A DNA stretch of 64,000 bases, taken from Solen grandis (taxonomy: Eukaryota > Mollusca > Bivalvia > Adapedonta > Solenidae). Below, piece by piece: positions 38,601 through 50,600 of the stretch. The stretch covers positions 48,759,296-48,823,295 of the forward strand of contig CM037788.1 in NCBI GenBank assembly GCA_021229015.1, read 5' to 3'. Numbering within the stretch: the first letter of the stretch is position 1; each line of letters opens with the position of its first letter. The notes beneath the pieces are model-generated. The model saw nothing but the letters and a program-made list of their open reading frames with translations, did no database searches and was not told the origin of the DNA. Both the position numbers and the translations under genes were made by a program.

Positions 38601-41600
38601 GCCATCATAATCTCAGAAAACATGCTCTGAAGTGAATATTGTTCTGTATACCACATCCTTACCATTAACACCAAATAAAAAGAGAGAGAGAGAAAGAGAG
38701 ACAGAGAGACTAACAAACTTATACTTGGTATAAATAGTTCAATATTAAAAAAAAAAACTTCGTAATTTCAAGTGTTTGGAAAAAAATGTCCAGGTTTACT
38801 TTCTTGAATCGTTCTGTCCTTCATTCCTAAGACAGATTTTCCTCAAAATTCTCCAATTTTTTATCACCACAAACATGAAATACTGAAGATATGAAGGACA
38901 GTTTTCATTTAAGAGATAATGCCATGTGTGCAATGTCTCTTTTCTCTGCATCAATAATAAGGATGTTCTAGATCTTGAAAATTTGAGATTCTTCCGAGAA
39001 AAAATATATTGGGGTTTGAAACTGGAGAAATCATTAGCTTGCTGCAATTTTCTTAAAGTCTCAAAGGATAAGATACAATTTCATGTAATAAAGAAAGCCA
39101 GAAAATGACCTCAGATACTTCAACTTCAGCACTGAGCAGAAGACCAAACACTCAAACACTATGGTTTATTACTTGATCTTTAACCCTTTCCCTCATAGAG
39201 GAAACCATGAAAAGACCTATGCGAACAGCATAAAACCAGATCACTCGCAGGCTGATCAGGTTTTATGCTGTTCGCTGCTCCTCAGTGGTCTGGAAATGAG
39301 GACTTTATAATGAAATTTGGTAAGGTTTAACTGTGGTTTTCTGCAGATCAGGCTTTATGTGGTACCTATTGAGTGCGTCAAAATGAGTCTATATGAGGGA
39401 AAGGGTTAAACAAAGAAATGACCTACGCAACCAACATAAACCGGTTAAGCCTGTAAAACATTTTTCCCAATAAGATGCAGAAGCACATTGGACGGAATTT
39501 CACCAACCTCACTTCGTGCTAAGGAATACTTAAATATATAAGAACATATTTTACCATTCCTGTGTTCTTAATAAAAAAGCAAAAAAAAAAAAAAAATGTA
39601 AACACTTCATTGTTAGTCAGTAGGGTAATTATATACACCAACTAAGAGGCTTACAGGAAACATTTTGAGGACAGTTGGGTTATGTTCATACCTTACTCAG
39701 AAAACAGATTAAGTTTTACTAAGCTCTAATTAAGTATTGGCAAGGGAAAATGTCTTTGAAGCGGATCTGTCTTTATAAAGCTATACCATGGCGTATAAGA
39801 AGGTGTAACCAAGTGGTAAATGTATATTTTACACAACATACAATGCAACAGGGAAAGCTAATGAAAATAAGCAAAAGCTCATAAAAACCAAACCAACTTG
39901 CATTATCTTCAACAGGAATTGATCAAGACATGAACTGGGAGGGAGATTTCTGGAAATATTGCATTTTAATTGAGATAGCAATCAGATTAATAGCTTTCAC
40001 AGATCGATACTCATAAAATTCCTTCATTCTGTTTCTATGGTGACAAAATCTCTTTTTTATCGCATACTGCTCAGTGATGCAGTTTTCCTCTGGGAAATGA
40101 AGCTCTGTATTTAACATTAGAATATCTTCAGACATTTTCAGCTAATTAGCAACAATAACCAAAGATTGTATCTTGTGAATTTGTCTTGGTGGCTAATTAG
40201 CAAAATTAGATGATGAAATACTTCTTGAAGGACAGATATGAATCAAGTTTACGGATCACATGTCTGAGATGAGTCATCGCAACACTCTTCCACCCACACA
40301 GTTTATTTAGCGTCATGATTAGTTTAGCATGTCTCACAGTGGACACAACAACAATCACGACTGTATTGATCCAGACATTCTGCTGCTTATTACGGTATCA
40401 CCCTGAAAGATTACAAGTCTGAAAACCTTCCATCCTCCCTTTCCTTGTTTAATTAAGAAAGAGATTGGAACAAAAGACTTCTGGAAGTATTTGTCTACAT
40501 ATCATGAAACTGCCTTTATCACATCGTCAGTATTTTATCTAAATGGCATCTAGCTAGGTCTGGGTGACATCTAAGTCCTAGGAGACTATCAGTGCAGAGG
40601 CACTTGGATAGCACTATAGACCGTTATAAGTATCCTCACATAAAAATCTAAGTGACCAGCCAGAAGCGGCTACGAGACAGCAAATCGGTCCTATAACCAC
40701 TCTGCCACGGAGACCTCTAAAGGAAATGTTCTAGCGAAAGTGAGGAACTCATCTTAACCCTTAACTTCGTATAGATTCATTTTGACGCATAGGCAAACAG
40801 AGCAGACCCTGATCAGCAGATCCCATAGGAGCTGTCTGATCAGGGTCTCCTCTGTTTGTTCATACAATATTGTAGCTCAGTTTCTACAGTCATCTGTGGC
40901 AAAGAAAAATACATCTTTTCATAAACCATTTAAATATCAGTCAATTAATATTCATGAAGTCATGAATTTGCACATGAATATTCATGAGGTAAAGAGTAAT
41001 CCATCATTCTGGGAACAATATTGGGGTATAACAAGTAAAACTTATGATGGATTAGGTATAGATTGAAACCGAACATGACAATCTCAAGTTTAAAGCATAA
41101 AAACTGCAATCGCTTCATTATAATCAAAAAGTGCACAACATTACTCCAAAAAATGTCTGAAGCTCTCTTCATATTATAGAAATCATTGTACCCAACAAAA
41201 GATAAAAAATACAGACATGAATTGTGGGTCAAACTTACGTAATTTGATAACACCTCCATGCATGTCTTAAAAATAAACAAAAGAGCACTGCTAGAACACA
41301 TGACAACACATACTGGGCCTGTATCTCTAAACCTGGCCAAACCTTTTCTTCTAGCCATGACTGACCTACGACCTGAGAATATCTAACTACTGTATCAGTT
41401 AATGAATTTCATTGTGATAATCCAAGCTCTTATTGAATGCAAGCAAGAACTTTTATACTTTATTACTTTTTCATTTGTTCTAATTTTGGTACCATTTCTC
41501 AGATTTTACATAAATACTGAGGTACTCTAAACTTGCTTAAGTCTTATCTCTTACAATGCTGGGGGACTTTTGACTGCCTCTGCAACCAGTGCAAACCGAG

Positions 41601-44600
41601 ATCAGCCAGCACATCCATGCAGTCTGATCATGGTCTGCAATATTTGCTATTCAGTCAAAAAAAATATCAGCAGTTCCCCCATAAACAACTAATGGTACTG
41701 TCCAAAATGAAGAAAGGACAATTCTAATTAAGAAATTTAGTATGGCAAGGGTAAATAGAGATGATATTAACACAAACACCATTGTTAACATCTAATCAAA
41801 TATGGAGAAATATCATAAGATACTATATTATCATATTAAGGGGAAGAAAATTATGACCCCCTTATCTAGCATAACAGGCCGTCCAAGACCTTGTTGCCAT
41901 GGAAACTTACCTTCCTCTGGTATCGTGTCGCTAAGAAACTCAGTCTCACATTTTGAACACAACAACAGCAGTCTGTTCTCTTCTACCTGGGCCACGTTAA
42001 GGAAGAAGTCACCATCCTGAAGTACACAACACATGCATTATATAAACTGGGAAACTACTTTTAACTTCTCAAGTTAAAAAATAAATACATACATAGATAT
42101 TGTCTTATTTCTTTTACCTTGATTGGAAAATGAATTTTTCAAACTTAATATAATCTCTTTCAGTAGTTTCAGGGTTGGACTAATACTTTGTGCCTGGTAA
42201 GGTTTAGAAAAATTCTCACATCCAGTTCAAACCTGTAACCATCAGATCAGTACTTCCTCCTATAGGATCAAAGGGACACACTTTGAAGACTGAAGATAGT
42301 TATTGCTTATCTGTCAGTTATTATCAATGATTTCTTGAATCTTCCTAACAATACCTATGTTGAACAAGTACTTTGCCCTAGCAGGATCTTTTGCGATTCT
42401 CATTATAAACTGGAATCAAAATTGTTACCATCAGATCCAGCAAACTGACATTCTGAAGGTGTTATATTTTAGTTAACCCTTTCCCTCATATAGACTCATT
42501 TTGACGCACTCAGTAGGTACCACATAAAGCCTGATCTGCAGAAAACCACAGTTAAACCTTAACAAATTTAATTACAAAATCCTCATTTCCAGACCACTGA
42601 GGAGCAGCGAACAGCATAAAACCTGATCAGCCTGCGAGTTACTCGCAGGCTGATCTGGTTTTATGCTGTTCACATAGGTCTTTTCATGGTGTCCTCTATG
42701 AGGGAAAGGGTTAACTTATAATACATGAGAATTATAAAGGATTCATCAACTATGCAATATGTATAAAAATCATTTAACTCAATCTGCAAGTTTATCAGAT
42801 TCTTATAAAATATGAGAACCTGTAGATGTCACTGCAACACCATTTCAGTGTGAAAACTGCTTTCAGTTTGATCACGTTTTTCTAAGGTTATATTATAATA
42901 ACTGAAAGGTGAAGGGTAAAATCTGAAGACCCCTGGTAAACTTTTTATCTCGAAGATGGTGGAACACCATAAGATCTCAGTATCAGCTGGCCTGTGACAA
43001 GAATTCTGTCATTAAAACTTGCTTCCTTGTCTACAGTCATTCATTGTACAGTCATAGACATGCTAGGCTACAATCAATAAATGTGAGTCATTGAAAAAAT
43101 AAATTGAATATAAATATCTAAATACCTTCGCTGTTGCACTCCCTTTGATTTTTTCCATTACAGCAAAAATAATTTCCAACCTATCTTATTTGTTCCTTTT
43201 ATAAATTTGATTTTTTTTGGCCTGAATTTCAACTTATTCTTATCTCAAAGTAATGTTTTGGACGAATTTTCTTTCCTCCTTTTTATCTTCACATATCAAA
43301 TTTACATAAAACTATGTTGTTAAGCAACAGTAAAGCAAAAAGTAAAGATTTTCACACTATGTCCCTATATTTACACTTTGCCATTATATTCACAGGTCGG
43401 CCTATGTAACTCAAGACTTGCTGGAAGTACATTTCCAGCCTGTCACTCAATTAAATCTAAATTACTTCCCAAGTTATCAAATTTTACAGGTGCACTATCA
43501 AAATCTAATTAATTCTCTAAATTAAACAAAGGCTGGTTTCACATAAGTCAAAAAAAAACTTTCATTCACAGGGTGATATCAATCTATGAACACTTTAAAT
43601 TATGTTGGATATCAGCTAAGTGTTTCAAACCCTCAGATTTTGTTATGAATATGTTTTCCCATGTTCAAAAGATCTTTATGCAAACTCGGTATAATGATCA
43701 ACCTTAATATTTCAGTTTCCATTAATTTAGATTTCCAATAACTATTATATATAAATGTATGATTGCAATCTTATCTGCTATAGAGAAGCAAAGCTTCAAA
43801 ATATACACACTTTGTGAATATGCATTTAGTTGGTTTATAATCGCTCATTTTAGATCTTTTGAGATGACAAGCAGAATACTGGTATACATACCAGTAAATT
43901 TCTGTAAGGTACAAGACCTTCAGTGGGGTCATAACATTAGCTTTTTATCTTTATAAGAAAATTAAATGCATATATTCATTTCAAATATTTGTTTTTCTTG
44001 GGTTTAAAGACCCTCTGACAGTATTTCAGTCATTTGGGTAGTTTTTCTATACTCAAAGGAAAAAGAAATGCAGGGTAAACTTTTGTGTCAGTTTTAAATC
44101 GGAAGTTTTTCAACAGCATCACAGTTTAAATTATTTTGATAAAGATTTTTTTAAACAAAATAAATGCTTTTGAATGAGATGGGGTCTATTATATGAGGTT
44201 TATTACAAGGTTAGGAGGTAAAAACTTGAGTCTGGCTACTACAGATTCAAGTTACCCTGCATTTCTTTTCCCTTTGAGTATACATGAGTGAGATATAGTG
44301 CTGCCCCACTGCGATATGATCAACCGTAGACAAAATGCATGAGACCCAGGCACATCATCCTGACATCAGGTCATACCCAGCCAGTCCTGGAACTACTCCT
44401 GTGTGCTGAGCACCAAGCAAGAGAGATATACAACTTTGGTATGTCACAGATGGGAATCAATTTAACCCTTTCCCTCATAGAGGACACCATGAAGAGACCT
44501 ATGCGAACAGCATTAAACCAGATCAGCCTGCGAGTAACTCGCAGGCTGATCAGGTTTTATGCTGTTTGCTGCTCCTCAGTGGTCTGGAAATGAGTATTTT

Positions 44601-47600
44601 GTAATTAAATTTGGTAAGGTTTAACTGTGGTTTTCTGCAGACCAGGCTTTATGTGATACCTATTGAGGGCATCAAAATGAGTATATATGAGGGAAAGGGT
44701 TAAACTTGCCATCTACCAGTCATTGAATGGATGCTCTAACTGCTCTAGATTATAAGTGTTCATTAATTGTTATTTTGTAACAAGGATAAAGTTGTCAAGT
44801 GGCAGAACTTATGACACTGGAATCAGATGTTGTGGGTGAAACTGTGAAAGATTCTTTCATGGCATTCCAAGGTTTTAAGTTCTAGTGTTTCAAGTATAAC
44901 CAACTGTAACATTCTTATTTCAATTCATTCTGTCAAGGTCATTATAACCCTTTACAGCTTCATTTAAACCTCACCTTTAATCATGATACACATTGACAAA
45001 GACAGACTGTAAGACAGTGCACTTGACTATCAAAAAGGTTGCACATGAAACTTCAACCAGACTTTAAATTTAAAAGGGGCCAAAATATATATAAAAAGCA
45101 TGCCCCATTTTTTCCCTTTAAGGCTTGGACAACAGCTTACAAACGGCATTGCAAACAAAATCATATGTTCTTTTGTGTAAACAAGGTCAACTATTGACTA
45201 CCTATCAACTAAGTGTAGCTATTGGACAGCCTGTGAGTTAATATGTAAATAATAAGGGGGAAAAAAAGGAGGTCTGTGGCTTAACTATTGTGAATACGAC
45301 ATATTCCCTGTCCATGTTTTCTGAACTAAGAAACCCTTAATACAAGACTTGTCTCATTAAACATACAAAAGCAGAGACTGGTACAGTACACATCCATTAC
45401 AACTCTGTATTTATGTCTATACATGTATGCTTTGATTTAACCCTTTCCCTCATATAGACTCATTTTGATGCACTCAACCACATAAAGCCTGATCTGCAGA
45501 AAATCACAGTTAAACCTTACTAAATTTAATTACAAAATCCTCATTTCCAGACCACTGAGGAGCAGCGAACAGCATAAAACCTGATCAGCCTGCGAGTTAC
45601 TCGCAGGCTGATCTGGTTTTATGCTGTTCGCATAGGTCTTTTTATGGTTTCCTCTATGAGGGAAAGGGTTAAGACAAACTGATAGTATTAAGTGATTCAG
45701 AGATTTTTTCCTATATGCAAGAGACTGATACTGTGCTGCTACACTCCATCACACATAAAACACCTGAAGTGATATTACACTCAGAACATTATCCTGACAC
45801 TGTGTCAAACCAGTGCCAAGCAAGAGAGATAAACAAGACTTAGGTATGTTATGGCCTGATTACAGGGAAGACACTCAAACCAGCTGGCCATCATAATATT
45901 TGAGCTTACTGTCGCTTCAGTATTTCAATCATATAGGGATGTCCAGCTAATTACTGGAAGACCCCGAATGCACGGAGGCATCCGGATAGAACCACCGACC
46001 TACCACAAGCCAGCTGGAAGGCTTCCTCACATGAAAATCCGAATGACCCTGCTGGGATTCGAACCCACGCATTGAGGGGCTGAGTGAGTACTTGGCCATC
46101 ATTGCAGTTAAACACTTTATTTAGGGTTCAAACCTAGATACAAGAAACCAGTTTTTAATCTCAGCTTTGAGCGACATGAGGTCCTTTACAACCACCCACA
46201 GGGGTATTTCATGAAATATGGGGGACAATAGATGTAATCTTTATGTTTAAACTCACATTTATAGATTTTAAAGTTTTTTTTTATTCTTCTGTTGCCAAAA
46301 AATTTAAAATAATTGGGGATTTTTTTACAATTTTTTTTCCTGAAATCTTTATTGTTTTCAACATTTTTTTTATTATAATTAAGGTCATCTTAAAGCCAGA
46401 CTTTTGACTATAAGTAGACTGCATGGAAACAGGCAGGTTAAAGGGTACTTAGCATTGTTTTGTTGAAATGAATGTGATGCAGTCTACAGGCCTGTGTGAA
46501 AGAATGTGCCAGTCCACACTGGAAGACCCCCCCCCAAAAAACAACAACAACAACAACAGCAACAACAACAACAACACAAAAACAAGAGGGCCATGATGGC
46601 TCTTAATCGCTCATTTGATTACTGACCATGCCTTACTAATGATCAAACTTGACTGACGTTTCATCAAGCAGACATTCTGACCAGCTTGACAAAGATTTGG
46701 CTAATAATGTGGCCCCTAGAGTGTCAACAGGATTATACTAAAATTTGACCTAGTGGCCTACTTTTTGATTCGTCCCACCCATGACTGAACTTAACTAAGA
46801 TATTATCAAGACATACAGTCTGAGCAAGATTAAGAAAGATTGGATCAAAATTGTGGCATCTGAGTGAAAACACTAAAATTCATGACATTTTTTTATAATT
46901 AAAGGGCCATAACTCCTAATCTGCAAATATCAGTCATTATTAAACTGAGCTTAGAGATTTGACATTAAACATTTTTGTAAAATTTGAAGAAGATAGATGA
47001 AGAAATGAAGATGCAGTATATATGGCATTTTTTGATAATCAAAGGCCGTAACTCCTTAAAAAAAAAAGTTTCTGGGGCATGGCAAAAAAAATAGGGTCGG
47101 TAGGTGGTGTTTTTTTTTTTTTTTTTTTTTTTTAAATTGGGTTTGGTAAATTTTATTACCGTGTGCAAATCATATTGGCTAGTTTGGCTATAAAGATCTA
47201 ACATAAACAGACGGTGTTTAATACATAACCTTTATTCCTTTATTTTCATTTTTGTTTTCTGTTATAAAGATATTAGTTTAATAGCATATATATCTTCACC
47301 ATTCTGAAACTGACTTACAAATAGAATTTCATATAAAAATATTAAGAGCAGAAATGAAATAAAAAGGCTGTAGATGTCTTGTGACAAGTATCTAAAATAA
47401 TCACAGTTAAAAGAGTACTAACATTTATATTGGTATTTAAAGTCTTTACTAATAATTGTTACCCTTTTAAATAAGACTTCTATATTGATGATCAAAGAAA
47501 TTATATTAAAAAAGAACAAAATCAATGTGCTATTCATTATAAACTTGAAGTATGACAAGAACATCACAATTTTGCATACTAAGTAAATATATTTAGGTCT

Positions 47601-50600
47601 TAGTCAGAAATAGACATGAGAAACAGAGTTAAACCAAAACTTTTCAATATCAATTCTAAGTTCTGACTGTAAAAAAATGCATACAGTGCTAACCAACCTC
47701 TATAAAATGATCTATGACTAAAAAAAAGAACATAAATAGTAATAATAGTCACCAACATACTTGCCTAAGCTCTCTCAGCATACAAATTTATCATATATCT
47801 TTGAGTATTACTTTTCTGATCTCTCAAAAATAGCATATGACTAGAAAAAGATAGTAGTTAGTATACATGTAATTATTTCAATGAGTATTACTGACAAACT
47901 TTTCTGATAACTCAACAACATTTGACTAGAAACAGACAAAAATAAGTATACATATAAATATATGATTTTAATGATAGGCTTATATCTTTTCCCTTAATTA
48001 AACAATGGCATATGAATAGAAAAGACAGAATAATAATGAGTGTTACAGCCTTTTCTGATCTCTCAAACAATGATGAAAAGACTTGAAAAAATCAGAACAT
48101 ATCCAATGAATGTTGCTGATAGAAAAAAAAAAAGAAAAACAACACTTTAAAAAATAAATTAAAAAAAATGAAAAAAAAAAATATGTATAGACTTGCCCAG
48201 TCTCTTGAAAATGAACATTAATTAGAAAAATACAAAAAACAGTACACAATTATAATCAATTGCAAATAAGAATTGTTCAACCTCTTTATAAAAGAACTTT
48301 GTCTAGAGAGAATACTACTGTGTAATTTTCATATTTTTTTTCAATATTGCTACAGGCAGACTTCTTGCCCAACCCTTTAATTTAGATTTGACCAGTGATG
48401 AGTACCTGAATTAATTTTTTTCATTCATATCAAAAAACTATAAACATAATGAAACCCAACGCAGCATGTTGTTTGTTAATATGGATGCAACTTGCAAATT
48501 ATTGAGTATAAAATATAAATTTTCACAAACAATTGACACCATTCTTAAAAAAATAAATCTGGAGAATGATATAACCTTATATGAAACTTTTTCCGCATTA
48601 ATGACAAAAAAATATGAGGGCCACTGGAAGACTTATCCAATCCTTAAAAAAATGACAAGGAAATAATGAGGTAAAAGGGTTAATGTATGTTGACTTTAAG
48701 TATTCACTTGCATAATCTTTTCAAAAAATAATTCTGACACAAAAATTACAAAACAAGAGTCTGTGGCAAGTGACGAATATTTGCATTTTATGAAAACACT
48801 GAAATGAACAATGATAGAAAATGCCTCAACTCTTTCAACACTGCAATGTGCAATGATACAAAATCCCTTCAGGTCACCAAATGTCAGTGTAGGTTGCACA
48901 TTATAGAAGATTCTGGAAACTAAATCAGTCTGCAAAGAGAAAAAAATGTTTCTTTATAATTTATAAGTATTGTTATTATTTATTATTAATATTATGATAA
49001 TAATAACAATTATTATTATTATTGTTGTTATTTTTTAATTAATATATCAAAATATCAAAAGATCCAGGCCTAATAAACCTGTCTAGTAAAATTATTTTGA
49101 AAATTGTATCAACTTCATTTTTTTTTCCAACATCGAGATGCGAACATTATTAGCAAAATTAGTATTTGGTATATTGCATTATATAGTATTTTAAAGTTAT
49201 ATCGAATTATAAAGTTTATAAACCATTTTAATTGTCATTTTCTATCTATGCACTCAGCATCGACACCGTAACAAATACATGTAAATGCAACGCCAATGAT
49301 CCCGTAGAATAAACTTTCACTTTTGCCGATTTATTACTTACCGAACAAGAAGCTTCACACTGTGCATCCTCAAATTGGCCATGAACTTCGATGAACAATT
49401 CCTGAACTCTTTTAGAGTGGCGAATTGCCTTTATTTCTCGTTTAGAATTTGAGTGGCTGCATTTTTCTACTTCGATCGCCAGCAATGAGGTCGGTACGTT
49501 CTGGCCAGCAGCCATTTTGATTTGTTGCTCATAGCAACAGACTCGCATACGAATAAGAAAATATTGTTGTCGTCTTCATTTGCGAAAAAAAAAAGTCGGA
49601 CCAACAACTTTCTGCACCGATGCTCACATTCCGATCTGATCGGCATATATTTTTACACGTGAAAAAAAATTACGGTCGGCAGCAAAATCTTACGGTCGGT
49701 CGGGCCACCAGAAACACAACTATTTTTTTTTTAGGCCTTACCTTATGGGTCAATATCAGCCATAATCAAACTTAGCAGAGAGATTATGGCCAGAAACATT
49801 ATTCCCTATATTTGACATGAAATAACCATTATAAGCTATAGACTTAAAGCTTGACAGTTATCAAAATGAAGTATCAAACTAGTGAAACTAAGTTGATGAT
49901 ATTCCAAGTGACTTACCTATATAATAGAGAAATATTTCTACTACAAAATGATTAAACAGTAATGCTGGCAGTAGCTATACTTACTTTTTCACAATCCCCT
50001 GTTGAGACAAAGTTCTCCACAAGGATCACGTGTCCATTTTCCGTACTAACACTACTATTTACACTGCTTTCTCCATTCAAAGATGAATGTCCGTTCACAC
50101 CATTTTCTGATTTATCACTGATCACATCCCGATTCACCATTACACTAAACTTGTTATTAGCACCATTAATTACTGGGGGTGGTGATTTGAGTCCCGGTGG
50201 AGGACTCGTTGGCGAGTTTATTGAATTCCGCAATGGCGGGTAATTTGTGGGTGGTTGTATGTTCGGTATCTTTCCGATGGGCATGTCCACTGGTGACAGG
50301 GGTGTGGCCAAGTCAGAACGACTCGACCGCAACGACAAAGTACTCGAGTAAGGCGAACGCTTCTCTATTCCTTTATAAGCAGCATATCTGCTATAATGTC
50401 CGTATCCACTGACTGCGCTACTGATTCGTAAATATGATGGCGTTCGTGGAATTTCTTTTGGTGCAAACTCTGCCGAATCCGAGATTATCGGCATTTGTGG
50501 GTAGCTTAGGTAGAGTCTGTGGCTGGGTGTACCATCGACGATGTCGTACCCGCTGCTGTGATGTTGAGGACTCGACGGTTGTTGCGGTAGGCTGGTGGGC

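Larger units (their letters stand above)
38022..41910. other. DLGAP intron
   Basis: Holds family-2 copies (38278-38500, 40755-40998), MITE copy C (39180-39409), a SINE B fragment (40560-40725), a family-3 MITE (41551-41755), GA-rich sequence at 38680-38710 and the candidate microexon at 41239-41265. Confidence 0.8.
43985..44760 (-). repeat. SINE family A split by two different MITEs
   Basis: SINE sequence runs 43985-44047 (TCTGACAGTATTTCAGTCAT), 44283-44461 (GATATAGTGCTGCC ... CAGATGGGAATCAA) and 44704-44760. The gaps are filled by the TIR MITE at 44048-44282 and the TTAA MITE at 44462-44703. Confidence 0.8.
47058..49735. mobile_element. 2.7-kb insertion of unclassified element with first-exon-like segment
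   Basis: Left end: A10 then GTTTCTGGGGCATGG and TAGGGTCGGTAGGTGG. Right end: CGGTCGGTCGGGCCACCAGA then AACACAAC and T10. GTTTCTGG is inverted at the two ends. CCTTA occurs at both borders and may be a target duplication. The interior is AT-rich with poly-A/T tracts and has no transposase I can recognise. The class is unknown. Confidence 0.55.
46573..49850 (+). repeat. GGGCCATGATGGCCC-type repeat interrupted by an insertion
   Basis: Starts CAAGAGGGCCATGATGGC and TCGCTCATTTGATTACTGAC and continues to GGCCGTAACTCCTTA at about 47057. It resumes at about 49736 with CCTTATGGGTCAATATCAGC. The joined text parallels the internal module at 46903-46960 (GGGCCATAACTCCTAATCTG), so the intervening 2.7 kb arrived later. 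Confidence 0.75.
42017..49984. other. DLGAP intron, 8 kb, repeat-rich
   Basis: Contains MITE copies D, E and F, nested SINE A, SINE B, a CAA microsatellite, an interrupted GGGCCATGATGGCCC-type repeat and the 2.7-kb insertion. The stretches 42.8-43.9 and 44.8-45.4 kb show nothing recognisable. Confidence 0.75.

Noticed and set aside
40960..41358. 132-aa minus-strand ORF MARRKGLARF...
   Set aside because: No recognised domain and it runs into a family-2 repeat. Only the internal 27-nt splice-bounded segment seemed worth reporting.
44339..44593. 84-aa ORF
   Set aside because: It is formed by SINE A sequence running into MITE copy E.
48466..48666. 66-aa ORF inside the 2.7-kb insertion, considered as a transposase remnant
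   Set aside because: No catalytic motif or similarity could be recognised and the composition matches the AT-rich background.
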